A DNA stretch of 64,000 nucleotides from Byssothecium circinans (lineage: Eukaryota; Ascomycota; Dothideomycetes; Pleosporales; Massarinaceae): positions 364,634-428,633 of the forward strand of contig ML977006.1 in assembly GCA_010015675.1 (NCBI GenBank), written 5' to 3'. How positions within the stretch are numbered: position 1 is the stretch's first letter; the number at the start of each line of letters is the position of its first letter. The position numbers and the translations under genes are program-made. Shown here in pieces: positions 1-10,999 of this stretch. The notes beneath the pieces are model-generated. The model ran no database searches. It was not told the origin of the DNA and saw only the letters and a list, made by a program, of their open reading frames with translations.

Positions 1-1076
1 CTCCTCTGCGCCGAGGACATCGCTGCAAGCTCGTAGAATTCGCTCAGACCATCCCGACATCCACCAACACCCACGCTCTGAAGCGCGAACCAGGAGAGTG
101 CTGTAGGCGAAAACTAGAAGCGCATGAGGCTGATGATTGCGGAGACGAAGCCAGTAGTCGTCTTCGACTGAAGCCATCCAGTTGGCGGCCGATCGGGTAT
201 GATCGCGCCCGGTCAGATATCGCTCCAAAACCCTCTGCAGCCGATGAACGGCGCTTTCGTCCGCTGGATGCTGCATTTGATTCCTTAGAGATTGCAATGT
301 TTCCCGCACCGAGGAGGCCTGGTCATCTGGAACCGCTGCTGAGAAGGGCGGGACTAAGAAGTGGCCAATGGGAGTCTCCATAACGACGGCTCGATAGAGG
401 CGGAACACTGACCGGGAACCACGTACCACGTCAATCGTAGTGAGAATGTCATCCAGCGCCGGTTGCTCCTCAGCTATCTCAGGAAACGCGTAGACCCAAA
501 TGCTGAGGAGAATCGAGTAGACGACAATGACTTCAGCTTTCTCCGGAGAAGCGGAAGCGACTTTTTCTTGGAAGAGCGGGAGCCCGACACCATGGTGGTG
601 AAGGGCACGGGTCCGGTAGAGGTCGCGCCGGGCCGGATCATCCCGGGCGCGATGAAGGGCAGTCACCGCGAGGAACCCATGCACCAACATGACATTGGAG
701 GCAGCAAAAGCAGGAACATCGTACTGCCAGACCTGACCTTGTCGTTCCCCCATGAAGAGATGCTTGCAGGTGTGGGTTGTGTAGTGGTGCATCAGTGTCA
801 TATCGAGCAGATCGAAGGACGACGGCGGTGTCCCTGATCCTACAGAGAGCGAGGGTGGGGATTCAGGATTCGTTTGACCGCGCGGATAATGGCACTTGAG
901 ACGTGTCCTCACGCATCGTCCGCATATCGGCTGGCCCTCGTCGCACTGTGGTTTGTCAATCCACCTATACGGCGGGAACGAGTCCTTGCACGTTGGGAAC
1001 TCTCGTATACCTTAACCCGCCGCAGCTTGCATTCGGTACATCCAAAACGAGACTTGTTGTGGAACCGGCGTGGCAT
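1..1076 (-). CDS. Zn2Cys6 fungal transcription factor, 3' part outside window
   Basis: Nuclear DNA-binding regulator of the fungal Zn(II)2Cys6 class. Two exons are visible: 1076-1011 (22 codons, ATG at 1076) and 945-1, where the frame is still open at the window edge. The intron 1010-946 (65 bp) starts GTATAC and ends CACAG. Splicing joins CTECKLRRVK to CDEGQPICGRCVRTRLKC, giving the full C-x2-C-x6-C-x6-C-x2-C-x6-C cluster at residues 13-40; unspliced, the motif is lost. Downstream, a segment beginning FDLLDMTLMHHYTTHTC resembles the start of the regulatory domain of UPC2/sterol-uptake-like regulators. That family link is by memory. No internal stop is seen in 337 codons, so it looks intact as far as visible. 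It faces away from the P450s at 2.5-6.6 kb; a regulatory link to them is only a guess. Confidence 0.85.
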
Positions 1077-2229
1077 TTTGATAGTGTCGCAATCCCTGGG
1101 TAAACGAGAGGGGACTAAGTGACATGACACAGTAGTAATGGAATGGCTCCTGGATGATGAAAGCCAATTCGCTTGCATGGATCGGGTGATTAAGTTTTGA
1201 TTTAATTTGCTGACAACCCTTGCATTACCTATAGGATGCTCTTAAAACGAGCTAAATGTCCAATCACAAGGGTTCAATCGCGGCTACTAAGCTTACTTGC
1301 GCCTCTCTAGGAAGGATATTAGGGTAATCTAATTGGTTAAAGCCCTGGTCAAAGAACACGCTAGGCTCCCGAGCCGGGGTTGTGAGTGTATAATGCCTAG
1401 GTCTACTTGATCAGCGGCGTCAACAGTGTCCTTCCCACGCTGGTGGTAGACGGTTCAAGCATCTGAAGCTGAAGTGGAGCCTTCGTCAGGTTTCGTGGCT
1501 GATGGCAGACAGCGACCAGGATTCGTCTCTCCTCTGGCTTGCTTCGAGGGTCAGAATAATAGCCACTGGCTGCAGAAGATCGTCATTAGCGTCTGACGAG
1601 GTGCTTCGCAGATCCTACCGACACTCGGACAATTTGACTATCTCCGCCCTTTCCGCACGAACGACTGGCTCGGCCACCTTCGCCAAAACGACTCTAGGAT
1701 TCGTTCCCAAAGGTCAGCACGTTCGAGACTGAGACTCTCGCTAGACGATTTGGTTAGTTATTGCTACTTGCTTCAAATAAACCACTGCGGATTGGAGACA
1801 AACCAAGGACAGCTCGGACTATGGCGCATGGGTGGCTGACGTTAGCAGAGCTGGCCGTTCCATGCTGGCGGTAGGCCCCAACACCTGCACGGCCACGTTG
1901 CTAAGAAATCGGAATGCAACCCTCCGTCAGGTTCCCACAGGATTGGAATTCGCCTCATTGCCAAATTGATCATATGTTCGGCAGTATATACAGATCGGAG
2001 AGGAGCCTGTCAAGATGCGGGTCCGATTAGCTCAAGCTTTCAACGAGGTAGACAGCTTAACTGCTTACTATCGGCTTTTCTTAATTGGTTTCCTCTTTCC
2101 TATACCACCTCAGCAGATGCGCCGTGTACTCCTCAGCTAATCCGAGCGAGATGGCGCCGCTTGTGAGCCAACATCCATTATTGAACCACCACCAACAGCT
2201 CTGGACCGACTTCAGGCACACTCGCTAGA
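1077..2229. other. Intergenic, no gene recognised
   Basis: Promoter side of the Zn2Cys6 gene followed by about 1 kb of mixed sequence. Frames are short and resemble nothing I recognise. No tRNA, TIR or tandem repeat was seen. Confidence 0.5.
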
Positions 2230-2480
2230 TTATGTACGCCCTCCATTCACTGTCCCGAGTGGCATGCTTACGAAACGGAGCTCGCGCGTCGCCTCCCCTA
2301 CCAGCACGATCCCCGCCGGTGGCCCTGGGTAGAGGGTCGTGTTTCCGTTGATGCGGAGCCATGCATACGACTCATCGAGGATGACGTCCTACGCCGTGAA
2401 GTTCGCTCCGTTTACTATTTTGAGCCCTTGATGCGTGTTCCGGTTCACGACCATGGGCATGCCAGGGTCCTCAGAGCGTG
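2230..2480 (-). pseudogene. Fragment resembling the C-terminus of a PIF1-like helicase
   Basis: Reading the minus strand from about 2465 downward gives a continuous frame with NRNTHQGLKIVNGANF, then a TAG stop, then DVILDESYAWLRI and PPAGIVLVGEATRELRF. The N-R-N-T...GL-x-NGA pattern recalls the C-terminal region of PIF1-family DNA helicases, which in fungi are often spread by mobile DNA. Only about 80 residues are present, with one nonsense codon, so this is a relic. It lies directly behind the decayed P450 end, suggesting an old insertion or rearrangement there. The assignment is from pattern memory. Confidence 0.35.
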
Positions 2481-2486
2481 CGATTT

Positions 2487-4266
2487 GGTGACAGAGGATT
2501 AAGGCTTGTGTTCAGTTGGTGTCTTTTCTTATACACTTTGCATAGACGGAAAAGGCCAACTTGGTATTGAGCTCCAGCCTGATCAATCCCTCCTGTGGTC
2601 GTGACTCGCTTATGAGTGAGATGCTTTCGTACTCTTGGCAGAGCCTTGCGAGGAAGTATTCCATCTGAACATTGGCCAACTATTGACCAAGGCAAATCAG
2701 CGGCCGGTGATCGAAGGTTACAAATTCCCACTTGCTTCTAGGCTTCCAAGTTCCTAGTGGAAATTCGTTAATTCTATCCCTGGCTTCTTTAAGTCCAGTA
2801 TGCGGCACTTACCCCATCTCTCCGGACGCCAGTCGCTGGCGTCATCGGCGCCAAGGTCCTCGCGATTTTGTAGTGATAACAAGCTGTAAACTACGCCTTT
2901 CAGTCAGTGACGGATTTTTACAGCCTTAGGAAAAGGAAGGACTCGCTGATCTGGGTGCCTTTCAAAACAGCCGCTGAGGATCGGCCGTCGGGTCCACCCA
3001 CTCGCGGCAGGATGATATCTTTGACCGGCCCTCGAGGATTGTATCCCACGGACGGCGAAAGGCTTGGATTAGCGCGCGAAATATACGAAAGATGGCATGA
3101 AAATACTCACGGGGATGATGATTTCGAAGAGTTTCTTTGATGACCATCTTGATGTACTTCAATTTCCGCAGGTCAGCTAAGGCCGGCAAGGCGTTTGAAA
3201 CGATGCTGTTTGGGGGTTACATAATTTGAAGTAGGCGGAGCATGCTTGCTTCACTGTTCTTCCACCTCAGTCATCATTTTGTGAACACTTGTGGTCTTTT
3301 TCCGATTTCATGAATCGAGAAGGCCAGAGCGGTGACACAAGGATCCTTACAAGCACTCACAGTCCTGGTCACTGCATCCTTAATGTCTTAGCGACTCTTT
3401 TCCTGGCGGATGAGGCCATCGATAAGACAGGTCGACGAGGCTGTACTGTCATCGGTCTTCAAGAAGGCTTTGTCCGCCATGATATTCTGGTAGTTTTGAA
3501 GATATCGAACGGCCATCGAGCCAGACGCCGACTCGTCCCAGAAGCTGTCGCGGACATCAATCTTCCGCAATATTTTATTTCCATTGCCGTGCGAAATTGC
3601 TCCTGGTTCGAAGTCAGAGAGTTCGTTGACTCGCCAAGGAACACCTCTGTCACAACGTCCAACTGTAAAGGATCGACGATATCTGCAACATCATTACCTT
3701 CCCTATCGAGTAGAGCAAAAGAGTTAATGATGTGTCTCTCGGTTACGGTCAGGACCGAATCTCGAACGTGGCTCAAATGCACTCGGTACAATGCTGCTTC
3801 AGCTTTCCACTCCTCTCCGTTCATCCAAAAACTGGCATCGCCAAAGACGTGCTGGAATATTATACGCTGCTCCTCCGCCTTAGCAAGCTCGGAGAAATGT
3901 GTTTCCTGAATCGCCTGAATATTCTCGGGATCATCGATCATGACCAGTTTCTCGCCAAACATCCGCAGTTCCATGGTGTGATTATGCTTCTCTGGAAGAT
4001 TTTGACTCCAAACGTGGACTTTCTGGCTTTTTACCGCTTATAGCATGCCAATAAACAGTCTGGGGCCTGGACGCAATTAGTGTCCATGTGTTCAGAGTCT
4101 GGAAGCGGATTATACCAAACAGGTCCGACGAAACTACCGCCGGAGCGTTTGCACCCAAGGCACCACACTGCCGATTAGCACGAAAGGCAGAGTACGGATT
4201 TGGAATGGCAAAGAGAAACAAAGCGACAATACCGCCAAGGGTGAGTGTGGTCATGTCAAAATCCAT
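2487..4266 (-). pseudogene. Decayed cytochrome P450, CYP52-like
   Basis: Remains of a microsomal P450 of the alkane/fatty-acid hydroxylase type. The N-terminus from ATG 4266 has a hydrophobic anchor (LTLGGIVALFLFAIP). The best-kept block is 3974-3459, with IDDPENIQAIQ, FGDASFWMNGEEWK and VVTEVFLGE, the order expected for CYP52-like proteins. About 3190-3070 carries LRKLKYIKMVIKETLR, containing the ExxR helix-K motif. The haem loop near 2700-2680 reads DHRPLICLGQ and is followed at once by TAG (2682-2680) where Gln is usual, then LANVQMEYFLARLCQEY. The I-helix region is barely recognisable and several frame changes are needed, so no functional protein is possible. C-to-T changes fit RIP-type decay. 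It is transcribed convergently to nothing and lies head-to-head with the intact P450 at 4828. Confidence 0.75.
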
Positions 4267-4827
4267 CGTCTTAGCTGGAACGAGTGTAAAAGTCTCGATG
4301 TCGCGGTGGACATATGAAAGCTCATCAGGTGATCGGAGGATTGTTCTCTCGGCTCTGTGTATATAGTCTTATCCGATCTCACCTCAATACACAAGAGCTT
4401 CGCCCTCCTGAATCTCTTCTCCTGAGCTCGAATTTCCTCCACACTCGATTAGCTCGTGGGGGAAGTTATTCGAATGGCACAGGCATGCCACAAGGTAATC
4501 AATCGCGGGAAGACATTCACAATGGATGGGAGGCGTAGTTTCGGCTTGGCCGCCACTGCCACACCGCTCCCCCCTTGTGGGATTTTTAATCTACATGCTG
4601 ACGACCATCAGCTGTTCGCGCAGAACTCCTCTCGAGAAAAGGGTGACCGGATCGTTGATTTGTTTGGCACGTGCGCATGCGTGAGCGAGGCGCGGTTTAC
4701 ATCTGTTAAAATCCGGCGCAGCACCCTGTTCCACAAATTGCAAGAAACACTGACTGACTTACTTCCCGTTCTTCCTCCAGCGACACGATACACCTCACTC
4801 GACTTCGCACTACGCGCTGTTTCAACC

Positions 4828-6582
4828 ATGTTGGATACGTTGATGTCAGCTTCGAGCCTTGCGGGAGGATTCTTCTGGCTTTGCGCGCTCGTGCCTATCT
4901 GTGTTCGTCTCCTTCCAAGCAGTTTCGCAGGGTAGGAGCAGGTTCGCTGATGCACGCAACAGATTTTCGCGAATGCGTTTTACAACGTATACTTGCATCC
5001 TCTACGGCATGTGCCAGGACCTTTCTGGGCCAGGGCAAGCGCCATACCGTCATGGTACTACACGGCCGGCGGTAAGCGACATATTTGGCTGTGGCAGTTA
5101 TTCCAGATCTATGGCAAGAGGATCCGCGTCGCGCCCAATTTGGTCCTTTTCTATGACCCAGAGGCTCATGCGGCCATCTATGGCATGAAGTCCAATGTTC
5201 GACGGAGCACATTCTACGTGGGATTGACAAAGAACATTCGGGAAAAAACAACTCTGAATACCATAGACCCCGCAGAGCACGCCCAGAGACGCAAGATGCT
5301 CAACAGATGCTTCACTGATCAGTCGGTGACTGCTGTCTCTGCTTTCATAAGTCAGCATGTCGACCGTTGGCACGAGATTTTGTTGAACGAGCACGACAGC
5401 ACGACGGAGTGGTCCGATTCTCTGGACCTTGGGGAAGAATTGGATCACCTTGTGTTTGACATCATGGGCGACCTCTGCTTTGGTAGATCATTCAATATCA
5501 AGGAGCCTGGTGATAACCCCCTGAGGGAGGTACCGCATAACATCATCGAATATCTGAAATTCTATTATCCGGTAGGAACCATTCACTCCATAACTCAGCG
5601 AGGTGCGGCTCGTGGACATGATTGCTGACTTGGAATGAAGATGTGCCGCTCGCCTTTCCTGAGTTTGATTATTTGGCTCAAACCTCGAGGCTTAGATCGG
5701 CTCGTGGAGCTCATCACCCCGCCAGCTGTACGGAATTTTAACGACTTTGTCTTCGATAGTGTTACGAAACGACTTGAGCTATACAAGAAGCAGGAGCACA
5801 TTCCCGAGGACGAGCGTCGTCAGGATATGTTCTATTTCTTGTGCAAAGGTCAAGATTCCAGCACAAAACAAGCAGCGTATACTGAGGATGAGCTTCGCGC
5901 AGAGGCTAATTTGCTTATCATTGCCGGGGCCGATACTACAACTGCCCCCCTTGCTAGCATCTTTTGGTACCTTGTCAGAGCGCCAAGGTGTTATCAAAAA
6001 CTTGTTGAGGAATTACAGAAGACATTCAAAACAGCAGAAATTGTTATCTACGGTCCGAAGCTGATGGGTTGCACGTATCTTCGGGCATGTATCGATGAGG
6101 GAATGCGTCTTGTCCCTCCTGGGCCCTGCGAACCTCCCCGAGAGGTCCTTGCCGGTGGCCTCAATGTTCTGAACGACTATTACCCCGAAGGAACTATAGT
6201 TGGCACAGCTCCGTGGTGCGACTCCCTCAACGTGGATGTCTATGGAGATCCAGGAGTTTTTCGACCTGAGCGCTGGGTTGTGGATGATGCTGCGGGAGTC
6301 ACCAAGGCGATGGTAGCCGAGATTCGCACCAACTTTCACCCATTTCTAACTGGCCCAGGTAGTTGTGCCGGGAAAAACATAGCACTGGCGGAAATCCACC
6401 TTGTATTAGCCAGGACGTTGCTTCGTTTTGAGCTGCGAAAAACACCTGGATCGACCTTGGGGGAAGGCAGCCCTGAGCTGGCCTGGGGTGAGAGGAACAG
6501 GAAGCAGTTTCAAGTAGTCGATGCTTATATCTCTCTCAAGCAAGGTCCAGCAGTTCAATTCAGGAAGAGGCTGGTTCCTTAA
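4828..6582 (+). CDS. Cytochrome P450 monooxygenase
   Basis: Haem-thiolate monooxygenase, expected in the ER membrane and probably acting in secondary or xenobiotic metabolism; the substrate is unknown. Proposed exons are 4828-4890, 4963-5571 and 5641-6582 (537 aa). Intron 2 (69 bp, GTAGGA...AAG, branch GCTGAC) is well supported. Exon 1 supplies the N-terminal anchor; its donor is uncertain (4891 or 4932; the first gives a 72-bp phase-0 intron). Exon 2 begins IFANAFYNVYLHPLRHVPGP, a standard P450 proline-rich hinge. I-helix AGADTT lies at about residues 319-324, ExxR as EGMR at 377-380, FRPERW at 431-436, and the haem loop FLTGPGSCAGKN with Cys at about 466. The haem loop has GPGSC rather than GxRxC. 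No stops are seen, so it appears functional. Confidence 0.88.
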
Positions 6583-7797
6583 GCGAAGAATGACCGAGCA
6601 TGAGCTAGAATAGACAATGGTGAAGATTGCATAGCTCGAGCTGGAGGTCTCGCTTCGGAATATTGGCCAATTTTTCACAACACATACCTTGCACGCCATC
6701 TCTGTTCTCACTAATCTGCTCCTTTACGTTATGGTCACCTCTCTCTTAGTGAGATCTGGCTAACCGTCGGAGCCACGTCATCGTGATAGTTTACTTACCC
6801 CAGCCTCAAGCCAAGCACAGCCGCTCAAAGCGGCAATTGCTGCAAAACCTGTATATGAACACGCCGCTTGATGCAACGCCAGTCTTCCACTGAAGTTGGG
6901 GCGGAGTTTATCTCTATTTGGGAAATGTGCGGCGCAGTCAGGTTATAGTATGGGTTTGATCTGCACGCGTAGACCGCGGAGTGTGTGGTATATATACCAT
7001 ATGCAGGAAGTGCCGTTAGCCTGCCACATATCATCACCCATATCGCCATCTTTGTTCTACCCTTGTCGAGGCTGTATCATCTTATGACTAACAAGGGAGG
7101 GAAGTTGGGGATATTTCTCATGTTCACCACGGGAAGCTTATGGGTTCTCGTTTCATAAGGAAGTAAGAGCTTCGCTGGTTGCATGTTCTCTGCGTTCTCA
7201 TCACAAAACTGATCTGTGTCCTTTTTGGTTGCAGGGACATTATCATCGCCACCAAGGTAGACAGTCAGTACGGCTCTAGCACGGATAGAAGTGGTCAGTC
7301 TGAGATAACTCTCGGACACCTCAAGAGCAGCCACGGGACATCGATCCGGGGAATAAAAATCTTGTCAAGGGGTGATGATGCTAAGCCCAACTTCATTCGT
7401 CTTGACGAGTCCATTGATGTGGATGCTTCGCCACCGTATGGCGGAGGAAGAGTCTGGCTGGAACGAAGCAATTGTATCATCTTGTATGATCGCGGAAATA
7501 TAATGCATGGAAATGCGAATCTGATCATGAGAGGAAAGGAGTTGTTGCATGTAGCTACATGTTCCCGTATCAAATACCAATGAGGAAAGCTCCTCACCTG
7601 TTCAGTCGCTCAAGTAATCCTAGGTACAACCACAGAACAGCAGTCGTTGTATGAGCAATCCTAGAGAGCATAAGCTGTCTCGTTTGTTTGCTGCTACTAT
7701 ATATTAACACCAGGAGGAACTAACTACCGTGCTTGTACAATCAGGCTAGGCCTCAAAAAAATTCGAGGGTGCCATTAAATTCTCGCAGTACCGGCAT
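6583..7797. other. Intergenic, no gene recognised
   Basis: Frames of up to 134 codons occur on both strands around 7180-7600, but none has a recognisable domain and opposite-strand frames overlap fully. I see no clear gene. Confidence 0.4.
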
Positions 7798-8661
7798 TCA
7801 ACTTTCCATGATCCTCTTGACAATGTCCCAGTACCGAGTCTCGTCCTTCCGTAGATGTGAAACATGTGCCGAACCCTCGTACTTCTCCAACGCAACGGAG
7901 AAACCGTCAGACTTAGCCTCAGCCGCATGTGTCTCGACATCTTTGTAGTCGGTCAATGCATCAGTGGGGCTGTAGATATACACCCGTCGCACTTCGGCGG
8001 TATTGGCCACGTTATGGTTGTGCGACTTGTACCAGTTGCCCAAGGAATTAGGTAACAGGCCCAGGGCCATCGAGGCAGTCCAGAAAGCGGCGAAAGCGTA
8101 AAGGAAAGGCACAGCGATCAGCTTCTGGAAAAATGGGAGACCGACACTAACGAAGGCCACGGCGCGAGGGATGCGGAAGAGGCCTGGACACGAATCAAAG
8201 ATTGTGACGTGTGGGGGAAGGCGCTTGTCATCGTTGGGGCCTGCCGTGGCAGCGAATTGCTCGTATAAGTTTGCGATGCTGGAGGAGCCGCCGTTGGAGA
8301 ATGCGTGAATGAGAAGAGGCGGTGAAGACGACAACACTGGTGCCTGGAACGCGGCACGAATGGCGGAAGCAGCGACTCTCATGAGAGGACCGATCTGTGA
8401 CGGGCGAAAGATGCAGCCCATAGTGCTCCTCAGAAGCAGTATCTGAGCAGCAGGATACATGGCCTGGTATTTGGCTATATATTTGGCGATGTGAACATCT
8501 TTGGCGTCGGTCCAACTGGAGATAACGATGAGTCGCGGTTGGTGGTCTGCACTTGTGCTTGAAGCCTCAGATGGCCGGTAGATGAAGACGAGGGGGCCAA
8601 GCTTCTCCATGAAGGAGAGAGGCTTGGTCGCAGTTGCTGGTGCTGGTGAAGTGGATGACAT
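7798..8661 (-). CDS. DUF829/TMEM53 family protein, PaxU-like hydrolase fold
   Basis: A 287-residue single-exon protein of the DUF829 (TMEM53, PaxU) family, alpha/beta-hydrolase-like proteins found in indole-diterpene and other fungal clusters; their reaction is not settled. I chose ATG 8661 because the open frame upstream has only a GTG and runs into a transposon. Visible family features are LIVISSWTDAKDVHIAKYI near the N-terminus, the nucleophile-elbow-like LLIHAFSNGGSSS, HVTIFDSCPG, and a C-terminal VRRVYIYSPTDALTDYKDVE followed by EGSAHVSHLRKDETRYW, which supplies the expected acidic residue and His. No stops are seen. A Fot-type transposon begins only about 70 bp upstream of the start codon, so the original promoter has probably been displaced. 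Confidence 0.85.
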   Translation of the reverse strand: MSSTSPAPATATKPLSFMEKLGPLVFIYRPSEASSTSADHQPRLIVISSWTDAKDVHIAKYIAKYQAMYPAAQILLLRSTMGCIFRPSQIGPLMRVAASAIRAAFQAPVLSSSPPLLIHAFSNGGSSSIANLYEQFAATAGPNDDKRLPPHVTIFDSCPGLFRIPRAVAFVSVGLPFFQKLIAVPFLYAFAAFWTASMALGLLPNSLGNWYKSHNHNVANTAEVRRVYIYSPTDALTDYKDVETHAAEAKSDGFSVALEKYEGSAHVSHLRKDETRYWDIVKRIMES

Positions 8662-8749
8662 GGTGCTGCGAAGATGGATAGGTGGTGGAGATGAAGTTGA
8701 CGCTTGGCTTGATGTGTTGATGGCGAACACTACCGTGTCCGTGCGCGTA

Positions 8750-10862
8750 ACGTGTCCGTGCGCGTGATGCACGGATTCGCGTGATGCACGCACATCACCA
8801 CAACAGCTCTACGAGAAATAAGGCTATAGAGCCACATATAGTAGCGAATATTGCGAGATTTTTTAGTGGAGTGCTCTATTGATGCTTGCGATCAACCTGC
8901 GCTACTGATATTTACTTGGAAGCTTAACGTTGCGGCCGCGCCGCGTAGTCTTGGGTGGAGCTGCTAATGCGGCACCTGAGACCTCCTTAGTAGCTAGAGC
9001 GTCAACCACACGTTTCTGACGCTTATTGCTCTGTATAGATGGCTGCGAGGCCTTTCTCTTACCCTTTTAGGCAGATTGTAGAGCTTTTGCTGCGTTACGA
9101 GCCTCCTTTTCGCGAGCGCGCTCTGCTGCCTTCTCAGCCCTCTCCGTCTCCCTGGCTACCTTGGCTGCCTCCCGCGCCACACGCTTCTCCTCTGCGATTT
9201 TTTCCTTGTACAGCTTAGCTGCCTTCCTTAACTTAGCTGTCTCAGCTTTTTAAAGTTTCTGCTCCTTATCCTCTTGCTCCTTCACAGACTAACGTACACG
9301 CGCCTCCCTAACCTTCCTTGGTAACTAGAAAACTGCACCTCTATAGTATTCTTAACGTTGCTAAAGGTTAAGAGGCTTGCTATTCTTCTTATACTTCTTC
9401 TTAACTAATAGTGCCTCCTTTAGCCTATTAATTTTATAGCAAAGTAGCTTATTTTAAATAGAGATGTAGTAGAGTGAGCAGCTAAGCTTCTACGCGTCCT
9501 TACTACCCTAGTCTTCTACTATAGACTATATAAGGTGATCTAGTTTACGCTAGTTAGATCTACTAAGTACTAACGTAGAGCTCTCTTATAATACCTACTT
9601 ATCTTAGGTAGTTTAGGTAAACCTTTTAAGTATAACCTCTAGGTTAAATAGTAATATACTAGTTACTTTAAAAGACTTAAATATCATCTCCTCCTTAAAG
9701 GAGCTCATCTATACCTTCTAGAAAAGGGGGAAGAAGTTACTTTTCTTAATTAGGACTAGGCCTTAGCTCTTTTAGAGGTGGGTTGTAAGCTTAGCTAAGT
9801 ACGCTAATAAGAGAGGCTTAAAGAGCACTACATTAAGTAGCTAGAGCGTATGCGTTAAATAAGGGGGAAGTATAGCTAGGAGGATCCTATTCCTATTATA
9901 GTAATTAATAAAATCTATAGTAACATAAGATCTATAGCTATTAAGGATAAGTAGCTAGTAAGATTATTAAGCTTTTACCTTTATATAGTGATTAAACACC
10001 TACTTAAGCTAGGTAAGGCTAATATTATTATTAGTCTAGCCTAAGGGTAAAGAGGAGATATGCATGCTATATTTTCCTACCTTAATATCCTTAACCTAGC
10101 TTAATTATATAGCCTTATTGGTAGCCTAATAGATAAGGCTTAGTAGTAACGCTAATCTATTAGCGTATATATATGCTAGGAGGGTAATCTATTCATAGCA
10201 GCTATCTTAGAGAGCTATTTTAACTTCCTTCTTCTCCTATATTCGCCTGCTGAATACCTGTTTTAATTAGCTAATAATACTAATTAGGAAGCCCTTTTTA
10301 TCTATATTATACGTGTGATAAGGCTTAATGTCATATTCCTTAATTTTATTACCTAGGAAGTTAAAATATAGGCTATATTTATTAGCTAAGTTAGCGTTAT
10401 AGTAATTACTATCCATACTAGCTACCTATTAAGAGATTAGATAGATGCTGTATTAGTTAATAAAGTAAGTAACCTAGCTCTTACTTACTAGCTCCTTAGC
10501 TATTATTAACGCGAAATTTTGTATTATCTCTCTTATAGGTAGTAAGTGACGCGCTATAAGCCCTTCTATATATTTAATAAGCTCTACCTCTTATTATAGA
10601 GTAAGCTTTTATTAGTTAGTAATCTTTAACATATGCAACTATATAACTACGTAGTGCTGCCGTGATAGAGTTAAGCACTTAATGCTATGCTTATTAGCTA
10701 TTTTCATATAATAGAGTTTATTACTAGGATCTAGCAAGTCTATCTCTATAAGCGCATCATTAATTAGAGCTATATTAGTAGAGTTATATAGTATAGAAGT
10801 TTAACATATTTTTAGGCTAAGTGTGCATTACGCGAATCTATATATTATACGCATGGACACGT
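8750..10862 (-). mobile_element. Fot1/Pogo-type DNA transposon A, nested in B
   Basis: A 2,113-bp element flanked by TA (8748-8749 and 10863-10864). The left terminal repeat begins ACGTGTCCGTGCGCGTGATG and contains an internal duplication of the GTGATGCACG unit; the right end carries the same sequence inverted, with several C-to-T and G-to-A changes. A is the same subfamily as C at 12951-15044. The first 600 bp (8750-9350) are almost unmutated and GC-rich, while the rest is AT-rich and full of stops. Confidence 0.88.
8902..10803 (-). pseudogene. Transposase of element A, RIP-degraded
   Basis: Pogo/Fot-type DDE transposase on the minus strand. The C-terminal end is the best-preserved part: a Lys/Arg-rich tail ending in VKLPSKYQ and a TAG at 8904-8902, a tail shared with the other Fot-like copies here. 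Upstream is a long Ala/Glu/Lys-rich coiled-coil-like segment (AKEARN, EEKRVARE). The DDE core and the N-terminal helix-turn-helix are recognisable only by comparison with copy C and the element at 50-54 kb. Dozens of stop codons stand where Gln is expected. Non-functional. The start is approximate. Confidence 0.7.
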
Positions 10863-10999
10863 TAATGATTAGAGTCGCATAATAATTACTAAACACTATA
10901 ATAGCTCTATTAGTAATAAGGTAATAGAGCTACTAATAATAAATTTTATTACATAATCTTCTAGAGTAGTACTATGTTAATCCTTATAATTAATTTGCT

